From Streptomyces rapamycinicus NRRL 5491 (GTDB lineage: Bacteria; Actinomycetota; Actinomycetes; Streptomycetales; Streptomycetaceae), in assembly GCF_024298965.1 (NCBI RefSeq), contig NZ_CP085193.1, positions 8,432,001 through 8,496,000 on the forward strand: 64,000 nt of DNA. The letters run 5' to 3'. A model generated the notes under the pieces. That model was given only the letters and a program-made list of their open reading frames with translations, had not been told where the DNA came from and made no database searches. This document shows, piece by piece, positions 42,845 to 52,400 of the stretch; within the stretch, counting starts at the first letter, position 1, and the number at the start of each line of letters is the position of its first letter. The translations under genes and the position numbers were made by a program.

Positions 42845-42970
42845 GGCGCGCGGCCAGCCAGGGGGAAGGTGAGCCAGGGCTGGGGATCGGCGTCGGGGTT
42901 GATGATGGAGTGGGCCGTCCCGAACAGCGAGGGGATCAGCAGGAGCCCCTGGCCACCGAGGTGGAGCCCC
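42845..42970 (-). pseudogene. fragment of an ArsR-like (DUF5937-type) regulator
   Basis: The minus strand of this 126-bp stretch encodes LHLGGQGLLLIPSLFGTAHSI followed by PDADPQPWLTFPL. This resembles the segment LDGRGLLLVPS...P...VYP found in ArsR-type winged-helix regulators of Streptomyces. It has no start or stop of its own and borders the IS remnant at 42971, so it looks like the tail of a gene cut by insertion or deletion. The assignment rests on one motif. Confidence 0.35.
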
Positions 42971-43391
42971 TTTTAAGGCCCGGATGTGGGAAGCCGCCGA
43001 CCGCCGTACGGGAGAAGTCCAGGGCGTTCGCGCCGCGCAGCTTGGCGAGCAGGACCTCGTGCAACCGGGGCCACACCCCGGCCTCGGTCCACTCGGCCAG
43101 GCGGCGCCGGCAGGCCGTGCCCGACCCGAAGCCGAGTTCCCGCGGCAGGTGCTCCCAGGCGATCCCGGTGCGCAACACGAACAGGATGCCTTGGAACACC
43201 AGCCGGTCCGCATGCCGCTTGCGCCCGGGATGCCGTCTCCGTCGCTCGACCTTGGGCAGCAGCGGCCCGATCACCGCCCACAACTCGTCATCGACCTCCC
43301 ATGGCCTTGGCCGAGCCACCCCACACCCCCCGGATCATCAGTCCCAGAGTGATCCAAACACCTCGAAGATCATTTCGTTAGGGACTCTAAG
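42971..43391 (-). mobile_element. IS5-family insertion sequence remnant, left copy (3' deleted)
   Basis: The terminal inverted repeat TTTCGTTAGGGACTCTAAG (43373-43391) precedes a transposase frame starting at 43319 (MARPRPWEVDDELWAVIGPL, RRHPGRKRHADRLVFQGI, AWEHLPRELGFGSG). This is the DUF4096 N-terminal part of IS5-family transposases. After LDFSRTAV a one-base insertion shifts the frame (SHIRALKG is found in the next frame) and the element ends abruptly near 42971. The catalytic DDE region is gone. Its twin at 48017-48416 lies in inverted orientation. Confidence 0.8.
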
Positions 43392-43405
43392 GGTCGTCTC
43401 AGGTT
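43291..43405. repeat. left arm of a 115-bp inverted repeat bracketing the MMPL island
   Basis: This arm matches 48003-48117 in inverse orientation with few mismatches. It comprises the start of the IS transposase gene, the IS terminal repeat, and 14 further bases beyond the IS tip (GGTCGTCTCAGGTT) that are also shared. The arms face each other across 4.6 kb. Confidence 0.85.
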
Positions 43406-43463
43406 CGCTCGTTAGGAAGTAGGCACCAGATAAGCGATGTAACCCGTATGTAGGAGGCTAGTG

Positions 43464-45611
43464 ATGGCAGTCAACGCAGCGCCGTCCGGGGAAGCGCCGG
43501 CCGGTCGGTTGGCAGGCCGGTGGGTGCCGTGGTTAGTGATTGGCTTGTGGTTGGTGCTGGCGGCGTTCATGGTGCCGCTGAGCGGAAAGCTGAGTTCGGT
43601 CACCACCGACAGCGCCGCGGACACCCTGCCGGCCAGCGCCGAGTCCACCAAGGTCGCGGTACTGGAGGACAGTCTCCCCGACGGTGACGACAACACGTTC
43701 GTCTTCGTGTACCACCGCGCCGGCGGAATGACCGACGCCGACCGCGCGACGGTCGAGCGCCACTACAACACCCTTGCCAAGCGGTACCCGCCGAAGGTGG
43801 CGGCCCCGGCCGGCGACGACGAGGGCCCACCGACGAACCCCTCCACCGACGGCAAGGCGATGACGTTCACCCTCGAGGTGAGCACGACCTACGGCGCACC
43901 GGAGGACATCGTCGGCCCGTTGCGTGATGCCGCGAAGGACCGCCCCGCCGGCCTGGAACTCGACGTGACCGGCCCGGGCGCGATCGACGGCGACATGGAC
44001 GCCGTCTTCGACGGCATCGACTTGCAGGTCCTCCTCACCACCGTCGTCGTCGTCACGCTCCTGCTCATCCTCACCTACCGCAGCCCGGTGTTGTGGATCA
44101 TCCCGCTGATGGCCGTGGGCGCGGCCGCACTGACCGCGATGGCGACCGTCTACCTGCTCGTCAAGGGCTTCGGCATCGTGGTCAACGACCAGAACTCGGC
44201 GCTGCTGACGATCCTGGTATTCGGCGTCGGCACGGACTACGCGCTGTTGCTCATCGCTCGATATCGGGAGGCACTGCACCACCACGAGAACGTCCGGGTC
44301 GCGATGGTCCACGCGCTGCGCTCCGCGGCGCCGGCCATCGTCGCGTCCGCGGCCACCGTGGTCGCCGGCCTGCTCTGCCTGCTCGTCGCGGACCTGAACA
44401 GCACCAGCGGGTTGGGCCCGATCGGTGCGGCCGGGATCCTGTGCGCGCTGGTGGCCATGCTGACGCTGTTCCCGGCGGTGCTCGTGGTGCTCGGCAGGCG
44501 GATCTTCTGGCCGGCCATCCCGCGGTTCGGCACGGCCGTGGAGGAGAAGCCGGGGCTGTGGGGACGGCTTGGCGCCGCCATCAGCCGCCGCCGGTGGGTG
44601 GCGACGCTCGGCTCGCTCGGAGTCCTCGGCGTGCTCGCCATCGGGCTGGCGGGCAACACCGGCGCCCTGCGGGAGCAGGACCAGTTCCTGTCCGCGCCGG
44701 AGTCGGTCACCGGCTTCACCGTTCTCCGCCAGCACTTCCCGGAGCTCGGTGGCCAGCCGATGACGGTCTTCACGCGGCCGGCGCACCAGGAGCGGGTGCT
44801 CGACATCGTCAAGGACACTCGCGGTGTGGCCCTGGCCATCCCGGAGCAGACCAGCGGTGGCTGGGCCAACATCTCCGTGTTCCCGAAGGACGCGCCGGAC
44901 ACCGTCGCGGAGTACGACACGATCAAGCGGGTGCGCACCGCCGTGCACGCGGTGAGCGGGGCGGAGGCGATCGTCGGCGGGCCGAGTGCGGAGAACCTCG
45001 ACACCGAGGTGACCACCAAGCGCGACGAGAAGCTGGTGATCCCGCTGGTGCTCGCCGTCGTCCTGATCGTCCTCGGGCTGCTGCTGCGCGCGATCCTGGC
45101 CCCGCTGGTCCTGATGGCCACCGTGATCGTCTCATTCGCCGCGGCCTTCGGCGGCAGCGTGTTCGTCTTCGACACGATCCTCGGGTTCAAGGGCGTCGAC
45201 TATTCGGTGCCGCTGCTGGCGTTCCTGTTCCTGGTGGCGCTCGGCGTCGACTACAACATCTTCCTGGCCAGCCGGGCCCGGGAGGAGACCGTGCGCCTCG
45301 GCACCAGAGAGGGCATGCTCAAAGCCCTCTCCGCTACCGGTGGCGTCATCACCTCGGCAGGCCTGGTCCTGGCGGCCACGTTCGCGGTCCTCGCCTCACT
45401 TCCGCTGGTGATGCTGATCGAGGTCGGGTTCCTGGTCGCCTTCGGCGTGCTGCTCGACGCCCTGCTGGTGCGGTCGGTCCTGGTGCCCGCCCTCACCCTG
45501 CTGATCGGCCGGCGGATGTGGTGGCCGAGCCGGCTGTCCCGTCCAGCGGCGGAGCTGGCGGACGGTCAACGGTCGCTCGCCGACGACGAGGAGCCCGCGC
45601 TGCAACGGTGA
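43464..45611 (+). CDS. MMPL/RND-family membrane exporter
   Basis: This 715-residue exporter starts at ATG 43464, six bases after TAGGAGG. It has the MMPL layout: helix 1 (WVPWLVIGLWLVLAAFMVPL), a large extracytoplasmic loop, helices 2-6 (from LLTTVVVVTLLLILTYRSPV) containing GVGTDYALLLIARYREAL (proton-relay Asp-Tyr pair), a second loop and helices 7-12 with VALGVDYNIFLASRAREE. Family members export lipids, peptides or drugs. It is probably controlled by the two-component system encoded on the opposite strand, the three genes being enclosed by IS remnants. A strong hairpin follows the stop. Confidence 0.92.
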   Translation: MAVNAAPSGEAPAGRLAGRWVPWLVIGLWLVLAAFMVPLSGKLSSVTTDSAADTLPASAESTKVAVLEDSLPDGDDNTFVFVYHRAGGMTDADRATVERHYNTLAKRYPPKVAAPAGDDEGPPTNPSTDGKAMTFTLEVSTTYGAPEDIVGPLRDAAKDRPAGLELDVTGPGAIDGDMDAVFDGIDLQVLLTTVVVVTLLLILTYRSPVLWIIPLMAVGAAALTAMATVYLLVKGFGIVVNDQNSALLTILVFGVGTDYALLLIARYREALHHHENVRVAMVHALRSAAPAIVASAATVVAGLLCLLVADLNSTSGLGPIGAAGILCALVAMLTLFPAVLVVLGRRIFWPAIPRFGTAVEEKPGLWGRLGAAISRRRWVATLGSLGVLGVLAIGLAGNTGALREQDQFLSAPESVTGFTVLRQHFPELGGQPMTVFTRPAHQERVLDIVKDTRGVALAIPEQTSGGWANISVFPKDAPDTVAEYDTIKRVRTAVHAVSGAEAIVGGPSAENLDTEVTTKRDEKLVIPLVLAVVLIVLGLLLRAILAPLVLMATVIVSFAAAFGGSVFVFDTILGFKGVDYSVPLLAFLFLVALGVDYNIFLASRAREETVRLGTREGMLKALSATGGVITSAGLVLAATFAVLASLPLVMLIEVGFLVAFGVLLDALLVRSVLVPALTLLIGRRMWWPSRLSRPAAELADGQRSLADDEEPALQR

Positions 45612-45629
45612 GCCCGGCGGCACGGACGA

Positions 45630-45663
45630 GATCCGGGACGGGGACCCAGGCCCGTCCCGGATC
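45630..45663 (+). terminator. hairpin terminator after the MMPL gene
   Basis: GATCCGGGACGGG (45630-45642) pairs perfectly with CCCGTCCCGGATC (45651-45663) across an 8-nt loop and is followed by TTTC. It is 19 bp after the MMPL stop. Confidence 0.85.
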
Positions 45664-45668
45664 TTTCA

Positions 45669-45860
45669 TGGGCCCGACGGTCGCCGCCCTTTGGTCCTGC
45701 GCCACGCGCCGGGGCTGGGGTCGGCGCGGCGTCCTGCCCCGACGGTGAGCCGCGCGGGGCCATGCCCGAGGGCCGCCGTCCCTTGTCCTGCGCCGCGCCG
45801 CCGGGGCGGGTCAGCGCACCGCGGTGTCCTCCCCGGCGGTGAGCCGCGCGATCGGGGCGG
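45669..45860. repeat. tandem duplication, about 95 bp, at the 3' end of the histidine kinase gene
   Basis: The segment 45767-45860, which contains the last codons and TGA of the kinase gene (CCCGAGGGCCGCCG through GAGCCGCGCGATCGGGGC), is partly repeated at 45669-45763 (CCCGACGGTCGCCG through GAGCCGCGCGGGGC). The outer copy has lost the stop. The copies differ at many positions, so the duplication is old. Confidence 0.55.
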
Positions 45861-47262
45861 GCGGGGCCGCGGCCGGAAGGTCGACCCGAAGCAGCGCGCC
45901 ACCGCGTGCGGAGCGGGCGACGGTGGCCCGGCCGCCGTGGGCGTCGACGACCCGCTGCACGATCGACAGCCCCAGACCGGATCCCGGCAACGCCCGGGCG
46001 CTGTCGGCACGGTAGAACCGGTCGAACACCCGCGGTACGTCGGCGGCGTCGATGCCCGGCCCGGCGTCGTCGACCTCGAGCACCGCCGACGCGCCCTCGG
46101 CACGGAGCCGGACCTGGACCGGCTGGTCCGCGGGGGACCACTTGCCGGCGTTGTCGATGAGGTTGAGCACCGCCCGCTGGAGCGCAGCGGGACGCCCGCT
46201 CACCCACACGGAGGTCACGTCGAGCGCGACCTCGATGTCGGGCACGTGGGAACGCGCCCGGGTCGCGGCGGCCACCACCACGTCGGCGAGGTCGAGCAGC
46301 TCGGTGTTCTCGTCGCTGACGTCACCGCGCGCCAGGTCGGTCAGCTCGGCGGCAAGGGTGCTCAACTCGGCCACCTGGGCGCCGAGATCGTTGAGCAGCC
46401 GGGTCCGGCCCTCCGCCGGCAGTGCGCTGTCCAGGGTGCCGCGCCGATCGAGCCGGATCAGCAGCTCGACGTTGAGGCGCAGGCTGGTGAGCGGGGTCTT
46501 GAGCTCGTGGGCGGCGTCCTCGGCGAGCAGCCGCTGGGCCCGCCGGGAGTCCCTGAGCGCGGCGAGCATGTCGTTGATCGACTGGATCAGCTGCCGGATC
46601 TCCCCACCGCCCTCATCCGGGATGTGGGCGTCGAGCTCCCGGGTGTGCGCGACACGTACCGCGGCGGCGGTCAGCCGGTCGATCGGTGCCAGCCCGGTCC
46701 GCGCCACGGTCCGTCCGACAAGGGCGCCGCCGACCACGCAGAGCAGCCCGATCAGCAGCATGCCCAACCCGAACTGGTTGATCGGGCTGTCGTCGGCGGC
46801 GCGGGCCACCTGGACCGCGCCGTCGCCCGCCCGCAGCGTGTAGATGAGGTAGCCTTCTTCGTCGCCGTCCTTCGACTCCATCAGGTCGGCCGACGCGCCC
46901 TGCGCCACGCGCCCGGCGTGCTCGCTGACGGGGGGCAGCGCGGGTTGGCCGGCCGGCGTCCGGGTCGAGCCGTCGGGCAGGATGACCCGCACCAGCCGAC
47001 CGGATCCGGGATACGGCGGTAGCTGGACCTGCGCCAGACCGGCGCGCTGCGCGTTCGTCGCCAGGACGCGGGAGTCGGCGCGTAGCTGATTCTCGGCGGT
47101 GTCCCGCAGCTCCCAGCCCAGTAGCTCGCTGGCCACCTGGAAGGCCACGAACACGCTGACCGCGATGGCCGTCGCCGCGATCACCGTCAGCCTGGTCCGC
47201 AGGGACCGCCGGCGCCACCATCGGGTCAGCCGGCGCGGTTCCCGGCCGGCGGGCCTGCTCAC
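45811..47262 (-). CDS. OmpR-class sensor histidine kinase
   Basis: This 483-residue kinase has helix 1 ([20 protein letters not shown]), an extracytoplasmic domain of about 130 residues, helix 2 ([18 protein letters not shown]) and a HAMP linker ([21 protein letters not shown]). The HisKA box has the phosphoacceptor in [15 protein letters not shown] (about 262), and the ATPase has N-box [10 protein letters not shown] and G-box [13 protein letters not shown]. It starts at ATG 47262, overlapping the response regulator by four bases. It is convergent with the MMPL gene, its likely target, and lies inside the IS-bounded island. A diverged duplicate of its last 95 bp lies downstream. Confidence 0.92.
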   Translation of the reverse strand: MSRPAGREPRRLTRWWRRRSLRTRLTVIAATAIAVSVFVAFQVASELLGWELRDTAENQLRADSRVLATNAQRAGLAQVQLPPYPGSGRLVRVILPDGSTRTPAGQPALPPVSEHAGRVAQGASADLMESKDGDEEGYLIYTLRAGDGAVQVARAADDSPINQFGLGMLLIGLLCVVGGALVGRTVARTGLAPIDRLTAAAVRVAHTRELDAHIPDEGGGEIRQLIQSINDMLAALRDSRRAQRLLAEDAAHELKTPLTSLRLNVELLIRLDRRGTLDSALPAEGRTRLLNDLGAQVAELSTLAAELTDLARGDVSDENTELLDLADVVVAAATRARSHVPDIEVALDVTSVWVSGRPAALQRAVLNLIDNAGKWSPADQPVQVRLRAEGASAVLEVDDAGPGIDAADVPRVFDRFYRADSARALPGSGLGLSIVQRVVDAHGGRATVARSARGGALLRVDLPAAAPPAPIARLTAGEDTAVR

Positions 47263-47951
47263 GGAGGAGTCTCCCGCAACGTGTATCCCAGGCCGCGCAG
47301 CGTGTAGATCAGTCGCGGCTCACCCTCGGCCTCCATCTTGCGGCGCAGGTAGCTCACGTATACCTGGAGGTTGTTGGCGGTGGCGCTCATGTCGAAGCCC
47401 CAGATCGCCTCGAACAGCGCGTCGCGGGTCAAGACCCGGGTCGCGTTGCGCACGAGGACCTGCAGGAGGGAGAACTCGGTCCGGGTCAGGCGCAGCGGCC
47501 GCCCGCCCCGCCACGCCTCGAACCTGTCGGGATCGAGCCGGACGTCGGCGAACGACAGGATCTGCGACTCCCCGTCGGTCGGCGTGCGCCGGCGCAGCAG
47601 GGCCCGCACCCGGGCCAGCAACTCCTCGGTGGCGAACGGCTTGGGCAGGTAGTCGTCGGCGCCCGCGTCCAGCCCCGTGACCCGGTCGGAGACCTGGTCA
47701 CGGGCGGTCAGCATGAGCACCGGCAGATCCCGACCCGCGGCCCGCAACCGCCGGCAGGTCTCCAACCCGCCGAGGCGGGGCATCATCACGTCGAGGATCA
47801 GCAGATCCAGCGTGTCACCGCCGGCCCCACCGACCCCGTCGAGCACGGCGAGACCGTTGGCGACGGTGCTGGTGTCGTAACCCTCGACCTGGAGCACCCG
47901 CTCCAGCGACCCACGGATGGCCGCTTCATCATCCGCGATCATGATCCGCAC
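47259..47951 (-). CDS. OmpR/PhoB-class response regulator
   Basis: This 230-residue protein has a receiver domain ([17 protein letters not shown]) with phosphoacceptor Asp in [13 protein letters not shown] and Lys in [18 protein letters not shown]-terminal winged helix ([29 protein letters not shown]) follows. It overlaps the kinase start by four bases and would be transcribed from the region just inside the right IS remnant (47952-48002). Its probable regulon is the MMPL exporter in the same island. Confidence 0.93.
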   Translation of the reverse strand: MRIMIADDEAAIRGSLERVLQVEGYDTSTVANGLAVLDGVGGAGGDTLDLLILDVMMPRLGGLETCRRLRAAGRDLPVLMLTARDQVSDRVTGLDAGADDYLPKPFATEELLARVRALLRRRTPTDGESQILSFADVRLDPDRFEAWRGGRPLRLTRTEFSLLQVLVRNATRVLTRDALFEAIWGFDMSATANNLQVYVSYLRRKMEAEGEPRLIYTLRGLGYTLRETPP

Positions 47952-48002
47952 GCTGGCCCGCCCCCTCCCAGTCGATGCTTTTGCCGCTCATTGTCCCCGA
48001 TC

Positions 48003-48117
48003 AACCTGAGACGACCCTTAGAGCTCCTAACGAAATGATCTTCGAGGTGTTTGGATCATTCTGGGACTGATGATCCGGGGGGTGTGGGGTGGCTCGGCCA
48101 AGGCCATGGGAGGTCGA
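48003..48117. repeat. right arm of the 115-bp inverted repeat bracketing the MMPL island
   Basis: Complement of 43291-43405: AACCTGAGACGACC, then the IS terminal repeat CTTAGAGCTCCTAACGAAA and the first codons of the transposase (MARPRPWEVD). The homology ends at the deletion junction at 48117. Confidence 0.85.
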
Positions 48118-48416
48118 CGCCGCCAGCATCCCGCTCGCCGTCACCCTGACCGGCAGCAACCGCAACGACGTCACCCAGCTGATCCCGCTCCTCCAAGCCG
48201 TGCCGCCGGTGCGGGCAAGCGCGGCCGGCCCCGGCGCCGCCCCGTCGTGGTGCCGGCCGACCGCGGCTACGACCACGACAAGTACCGTCGTCTGGTAGGG
48301 GACCTCGGCGTGAAGCCGCTGATCGCCCGGCGTGGCACCGAACACGGCTCCGGCCCCGGCACCCAACGCTGGGTCGTGGAGCGCGCGTTCGCCCACCTTT
48401 CGTTAGGGGTTCTAAG
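48017..48416 (+). mobile_element. internally deleted IS5-family element, right copy, with both terminal repeats
   Basis: This 400-bp element keeps both ends: CTTAGAGCTCCTAACGAAA (48017-48035) and the inverse TTTCGTTAGGGGTTCTAAG (48398-48416). The transposase start MARPRPWEVD is fused directly to the C-terminal part (SIPLAVTLTGSNRNDVTQL), which then shifts frame to GYDHDKYRRLVGDLGVKPL and ends with QRWVVERAFAHL. Such small derivatives can still be mobilised by a full copy elsewhere. Its right end abuts the M50 protease gene and supplies that gene's stop codon. Confidence 0.8.
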
Positions 48417-49209
48417 ACCGGAATCCGGCGATATCGGGCTCGCCCTGCCAGAAGCGGAAGAATTCCTGCCCCCAGTAGGTGTCCCATTCCGATACGCCCA
48501 GCGCCCGCATCACCGCGTCGATCGCGTCGAAGAACGCCTGGTTGACCTCGGGTATCCACAGGATTCCGAAGACCGCGAGCAGCCCGAACGGCGCGTACGG
48601 CTCGACCTGGCGCCGGATGCGGTAGGACAGCCACGGCTCGATCACCCCGTACCCGTCCAGGCCCGGCACCGGCAGGAAGTTCAGGATCGCCGCCGTGACC
48701 TGGAGCAGTGCCAGGAAGGCGAGCGCGCAGCGGAAGAGCTCCGGCACCCGGTCGGTGGCGCCGAGCCAGAACGGCGCGGTCAGCGCGGCCGCGAACAGCA
48801 CATTCGTCAGCGGCCCGGCGGCCGAGATCAGGCTGTGCTTCCAGCGCCCCCGGATCCGGTGCCGCTCGATGAACACCGCCCCGCCCGGCAGCCCGATCCC
48901 GCCCATGATCACGAAGATCACGGGCAGCACGATGCTCAGCGCCACATGGGTGTACTTCAGCGGGTTGAGGGTCAGATAGCCCTTCGCGCCGATCGTCAGA
49001 TCCCCGCCGTGCAGCGCGGTGCGCGCATGGGCGTACTCATGCAGACAGAGGGAGACAATCCATCCCGAGACGACGAACAGGAACACGGCGAAGCCGGGGC
49101 TCGCGGAGTACTCCGTCCATACGGCCCACGCGGATACGACCATGATCGCGAACAGGCCGAGGAAGACGGGGCTGATACGCCGGTCACGGCGGCTGACTGC
49201 GGTGGTCAT
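48412..49209 (-). CDS. M50 site-2 protease-like membrane metallopeptidase
   Basis: This 265-residue protein starts at ATG 49209. The zinc-binding HExxH motif is in SLCLHEYAHARTAL (about 56) and the third-ligand motif in NFLPVPGLDGYGVIEP (about 185). About five to six membrane helices surround them. S2P-type enzymes cleave substrates inside the membrane, for example anti-sigma factors. The TAG stop (48412-48414) lies within the terminal repeat of the adjacent IS remnant, so the last residues (DIAGFRS) or the true C-terminus may have been changed by the insertion. It is divergent from the AfsR-like gene. Confidence 0.85.
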   Translation of the reverse strand: MTTAVSRRDRRISPVFLGLFAIMVVSAWAVWTEYSASPGFAVFLFVVSGWIVSLCLHEYAHARTALHGGDLTIGAKGYLTLNPLKYTHVALSIVLPVIFVIMGGIGLPGGAVFIERHRIRGRWKHSLISAAGPLTNVLFAAALTAPFWLGATDRVPELFRCALAFLALLQVTAAILNFLPVPGLDGYGVIEPWLSYRIRRQVEPYAPFGLLAVFGILWIPEVNQAFFDAIDAVMRALGVSEWDTYWGQEFFRFWQGEPDIAGFRS

Positions 49210-49331
49210 CGGGTGGGGTCTCCATATGGGCTGGTGAGCGCTGAGGGGGAAACGACGGACAGTGTGCGCGGAGTTCCGGGCCGGGAGGGCCGGATGTGAG
49301 CAGCGCCACGCGACCGCCGACGCCCGGCCTC

Positions 49332-49426
49332 GACCCGTCGCCGCTTCCGCGACCCGTCGCCGTTTCCGTGACTCGTCACCGCTTCCGCGGCCCATCGCCG
49401 CTCCCGCGACCCGTCACCGTTCCCGC
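49332..49426. repeat. 19-bp tandem repeat, five copies, in a divergent promoter region
   Basis: Units GACCCGTCGCCGCTTCCGC and variants begin at 49332, 49351, 49370, 49389 and 49408. They lie 50 bp upstream of the AfsR-like gene start (49477) and 120 bp from the divergent M50 gene. They may affect promoter spacing or bind a regulator. Confidence 0.8.
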
Positions 49427-49476
49427 GCGTCCGAGGCCGATGCCCCGCCCGGCGGGCCATCCACCAGAATGGGCCC

Positions 49477-52400
49477 GTGCGCTACGGCATCCTCGGCACC
49501 ACCCAGGCCCGCCACGACGACGGCATCCCCGTGGACGTCGGCGGGGCGCGGCTGCGTGCGCTGCTGGCGGCGCTCGCGCTGACGCCCGGGCGGGCGCGGA
49601 CCACCGGGGCGCTCATCGGGGAGATCTGGGACACCGATCCGCCCGCCGACGAGCACGGTGCGCTGCAGGCGCTGGTCGGGCGGCTGCGGCGGGCGCTCGG
49701 CAAGGACGCCGTGGAGTCCGTTCCGGGCGGGTACCGGCTGAGCGCCGACCCCGACGACGTCGATCTGCACCGCTTCGAACGGCTCGCGGAGGAGGGCGCC
49801 CGCGCCCTCGCCGACGGCGATCCGGCCAAGGCCGTCGATCTGCTCGACGCCGCCCTCGCGCTGTGGCGCGGGCCCGCGCTCAGCGATCTGCCCGACGCCA
49901 CCGCGCCCGCCGCCCGTGCCGAGGCGCGGCGGCTGGACGCGCGGCGCGCCCGGCTCGCCGCCGACCTCGCCCTCGGCCGCGCCGGTCACGCCCTCCCCAC
50001 GCTCACCGGGCTCTGCGACGCCCACCCGCTGGACGAGCCGCTGCACGCGCTGCGCATCCGCGCCCTGCGGGACGTGGGGCGGGTGGCGGAGGCGCTGGCC
50101 GCGTACGAGGCGATCCGTACGGAGATCGCCGACCGGCTGGGCGCCGATCCGGGGCCGGAGCTGCGGGCGCTCCACGCCGAGCTGCTGGCGGTGACCGGCG
50201 AGGGGGCTCCCGGGCCGCCGGGCCCCGGTTCCCCGGAGCCCGTACCGGCCGCCTCCGCCCGCACCGGCGGTGGCAATCTGCGGGCCAGGCTGACCAGCTT
50301 CGTCGGGCGTGAGGCCGATCTGGCGGCGCTGCGCGGCGATCTGGCCGAGCACCGGCTGATCACGCTCCTGGGGCCCGGCGGGGCCGGGAAGACGCGGCTG
50401 TCGCAGGAGGCCGCCGAGGCGGTCGCGCCCGGCTGGCCGGACGGGGTGTGGCTGGCCGAGCTCGCGCCCGTGGACGACCCCGAGACCGTTCCGGAGACGG
50501 TCCTCAGCGCGCTCGGGGCGCGCGAGACGGTCATCCTCGGCACGGCGGCCGAGGGGCTGCGCGCCGCCACCGACCCGATCCTGCACGATCCGCGCGCCCG
50601 GCTCATCGAGCACTGCGCCCCGCGCCGGATGCTGATCGTGCTCGACAACTGCGAACACCTCGTGGCGGCCGCGGCCCACCTCGCCGAGTCGCTGCTCGCC
50701 CAGTGCCCCGGGGTCACCATCCTGGCCACCAGCCGCGAACCCCTCGCGGTCCCGGGCGAGTTGGTGCGTCCCGTGGAGCCGCTGCCCGACCCCGTCGCGC
50801 TGCGGCTGCTCCAGGACCGGGGCGCGGCGGCCCGGCCCGGGTTCCGTACCGAGGACGATCCGGCGGCGTGTGCCGAGATCTGCCGCCGCCTGGACGGGAT
50901 GCCGCTGGCGATCGAGCTGGCCGCCGCGCGGCTGCGGCTGCTCACCCCGCGGCAGCTCGCCGACCGGCTGGATGACCGTTTCCGCCTTCTGACCAGCGGC
51001 AGCCGTACGGCGCTGCCCCGCCAGCAGACCCTGCGCGCGGTCGTCGACTGGTCCTGGGGCCTGCTGGACGCCCCGGAACGCACCGTGCTCGCCCGGCTGT
51101 CCGTCTTCGCGGGCGGCTGTGGGCTGGCCGAGGCGGAGGCGGTGTGCGGGGACGTCGAAGAGCACACCGAAGCCGTGGACCCCCGTGATGTGGCCGCCCT
51201 GCTCGGTTCCCTTGTCGATAAGTCGCTCGTCGTCACCGCACCCGGAACGGCGCCCGGAACCGCACCCGGAACGGAGCCGGGGACGGACGGGGAGATGCGC
51301 TTCCGGCTGCTGGAGACCGTCGCCGAGTACGCGGCGGAGCGGCTGGACGAGTCCGGCGAACGGGCCGCGGTCGAACGCCGCCATCTCATCGCCTACCGGG
51401 AGCTGGCCCGTACCGCCGACCCGCTGCTGCGCGGCCCGGCGCAGCGCCACTGGCTCCTCCGGCTGGAGACCGAGCACGAGAATCTGCGCACCGCGCTGCG
51501 CCGGGCCGTCGCCGCCCGCGACGAGCAGGAGGCGCTGTGCCTGGTGCTCTCGCTCGGCTGGTTCTGGCATCTGCGCGGCCATCGGGTCGAGGCCCACCAC
51601 TGGGCGACGGCCGCGGCCGAGCTCGGGCCGAGCCCCTTCTTGCCGCCCGTGACGCCCGCGCCGCCGCTGTACGTCAGCTGTATCGCCGCCCCGCCGCCGA
51701 TGGAGCCCGAGCTGCTGCAGGAGGCGCGGCGGGGGGTGCGGCTGTTCGCGCTGTCCAACATCGAGGGCGACCTCCAGGCCGTGGTGGGCGACGATACCCA
51801 GCGCGAGTTGGAGGGCATCGTCTCCGCCTACCGGCCGGGGCTGCCCCAGTCCTGCCGTCTGCCGGGCGTGCTGTGGTTCTTCGCGGTGTTCCTCAAGGGC
51901 GACTTCGCCCTGCTGCGGGGGATGATCGACGAGGCGGTGCGCACCTGCCGGAAGCTGGGCTACGCATGGGAGCTTGCGTTCAACCTCCAGCTGCGGGCCA
52001 GGGTCCACAACGAGCGCAGCGGTGAGCACGAGGGCGCGATCCGCGACGCCGATGAGGCCCTTGAGGTCTTCCGCCGGATCGGTGACGTATGGGGCACGGC
52101 GGAGGCGCTGGCCGGCCGCGCCGAGACCCGGGGACAGCGGGGCGAGGGCGCGGCCGCGGCCGAGGACTACCGTGCGGCGATCCGCTGCGCCCAGGAGCTC
52201 GGGGCCCATGAGCAGGTGCTGTTCCTCCGCTCCCGGCTGGCCGGGATCTTCGTGGAGCTGGGCGACGAGGAGGAGGCCGCGGAGGGCGAGCGGATCCTGC
52301 TCGAGGTGGTCGGGCAGCGGCAGTATGTGGGCGCCGAGGCCCTGTCGTACGCCCGGGTCCATCTGGCGCTGCGCTACGGGTCCACGGGCCGTCTCGTGGC

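Larger units (their letters stand above)
42971..48416. mobile_element. composite-transposon-like island carrying an MMPL exporter and its two-component system
   Basis: Two remnants of the same IS5-family element flank the segment in inverted orientation, with their 5' ends facing inward (43391 and 48017). Enclosed are the MMPL gene and an OmpR-type kinase and regulator. The left copy lacks its 3' part and the right copy its middle, so the island can no longer be mobilised by its own transposase. The truncated ArsR-like fragment on the left and the M50 gene on the right mark the disrupted host sequences. Confidence 0.6.
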
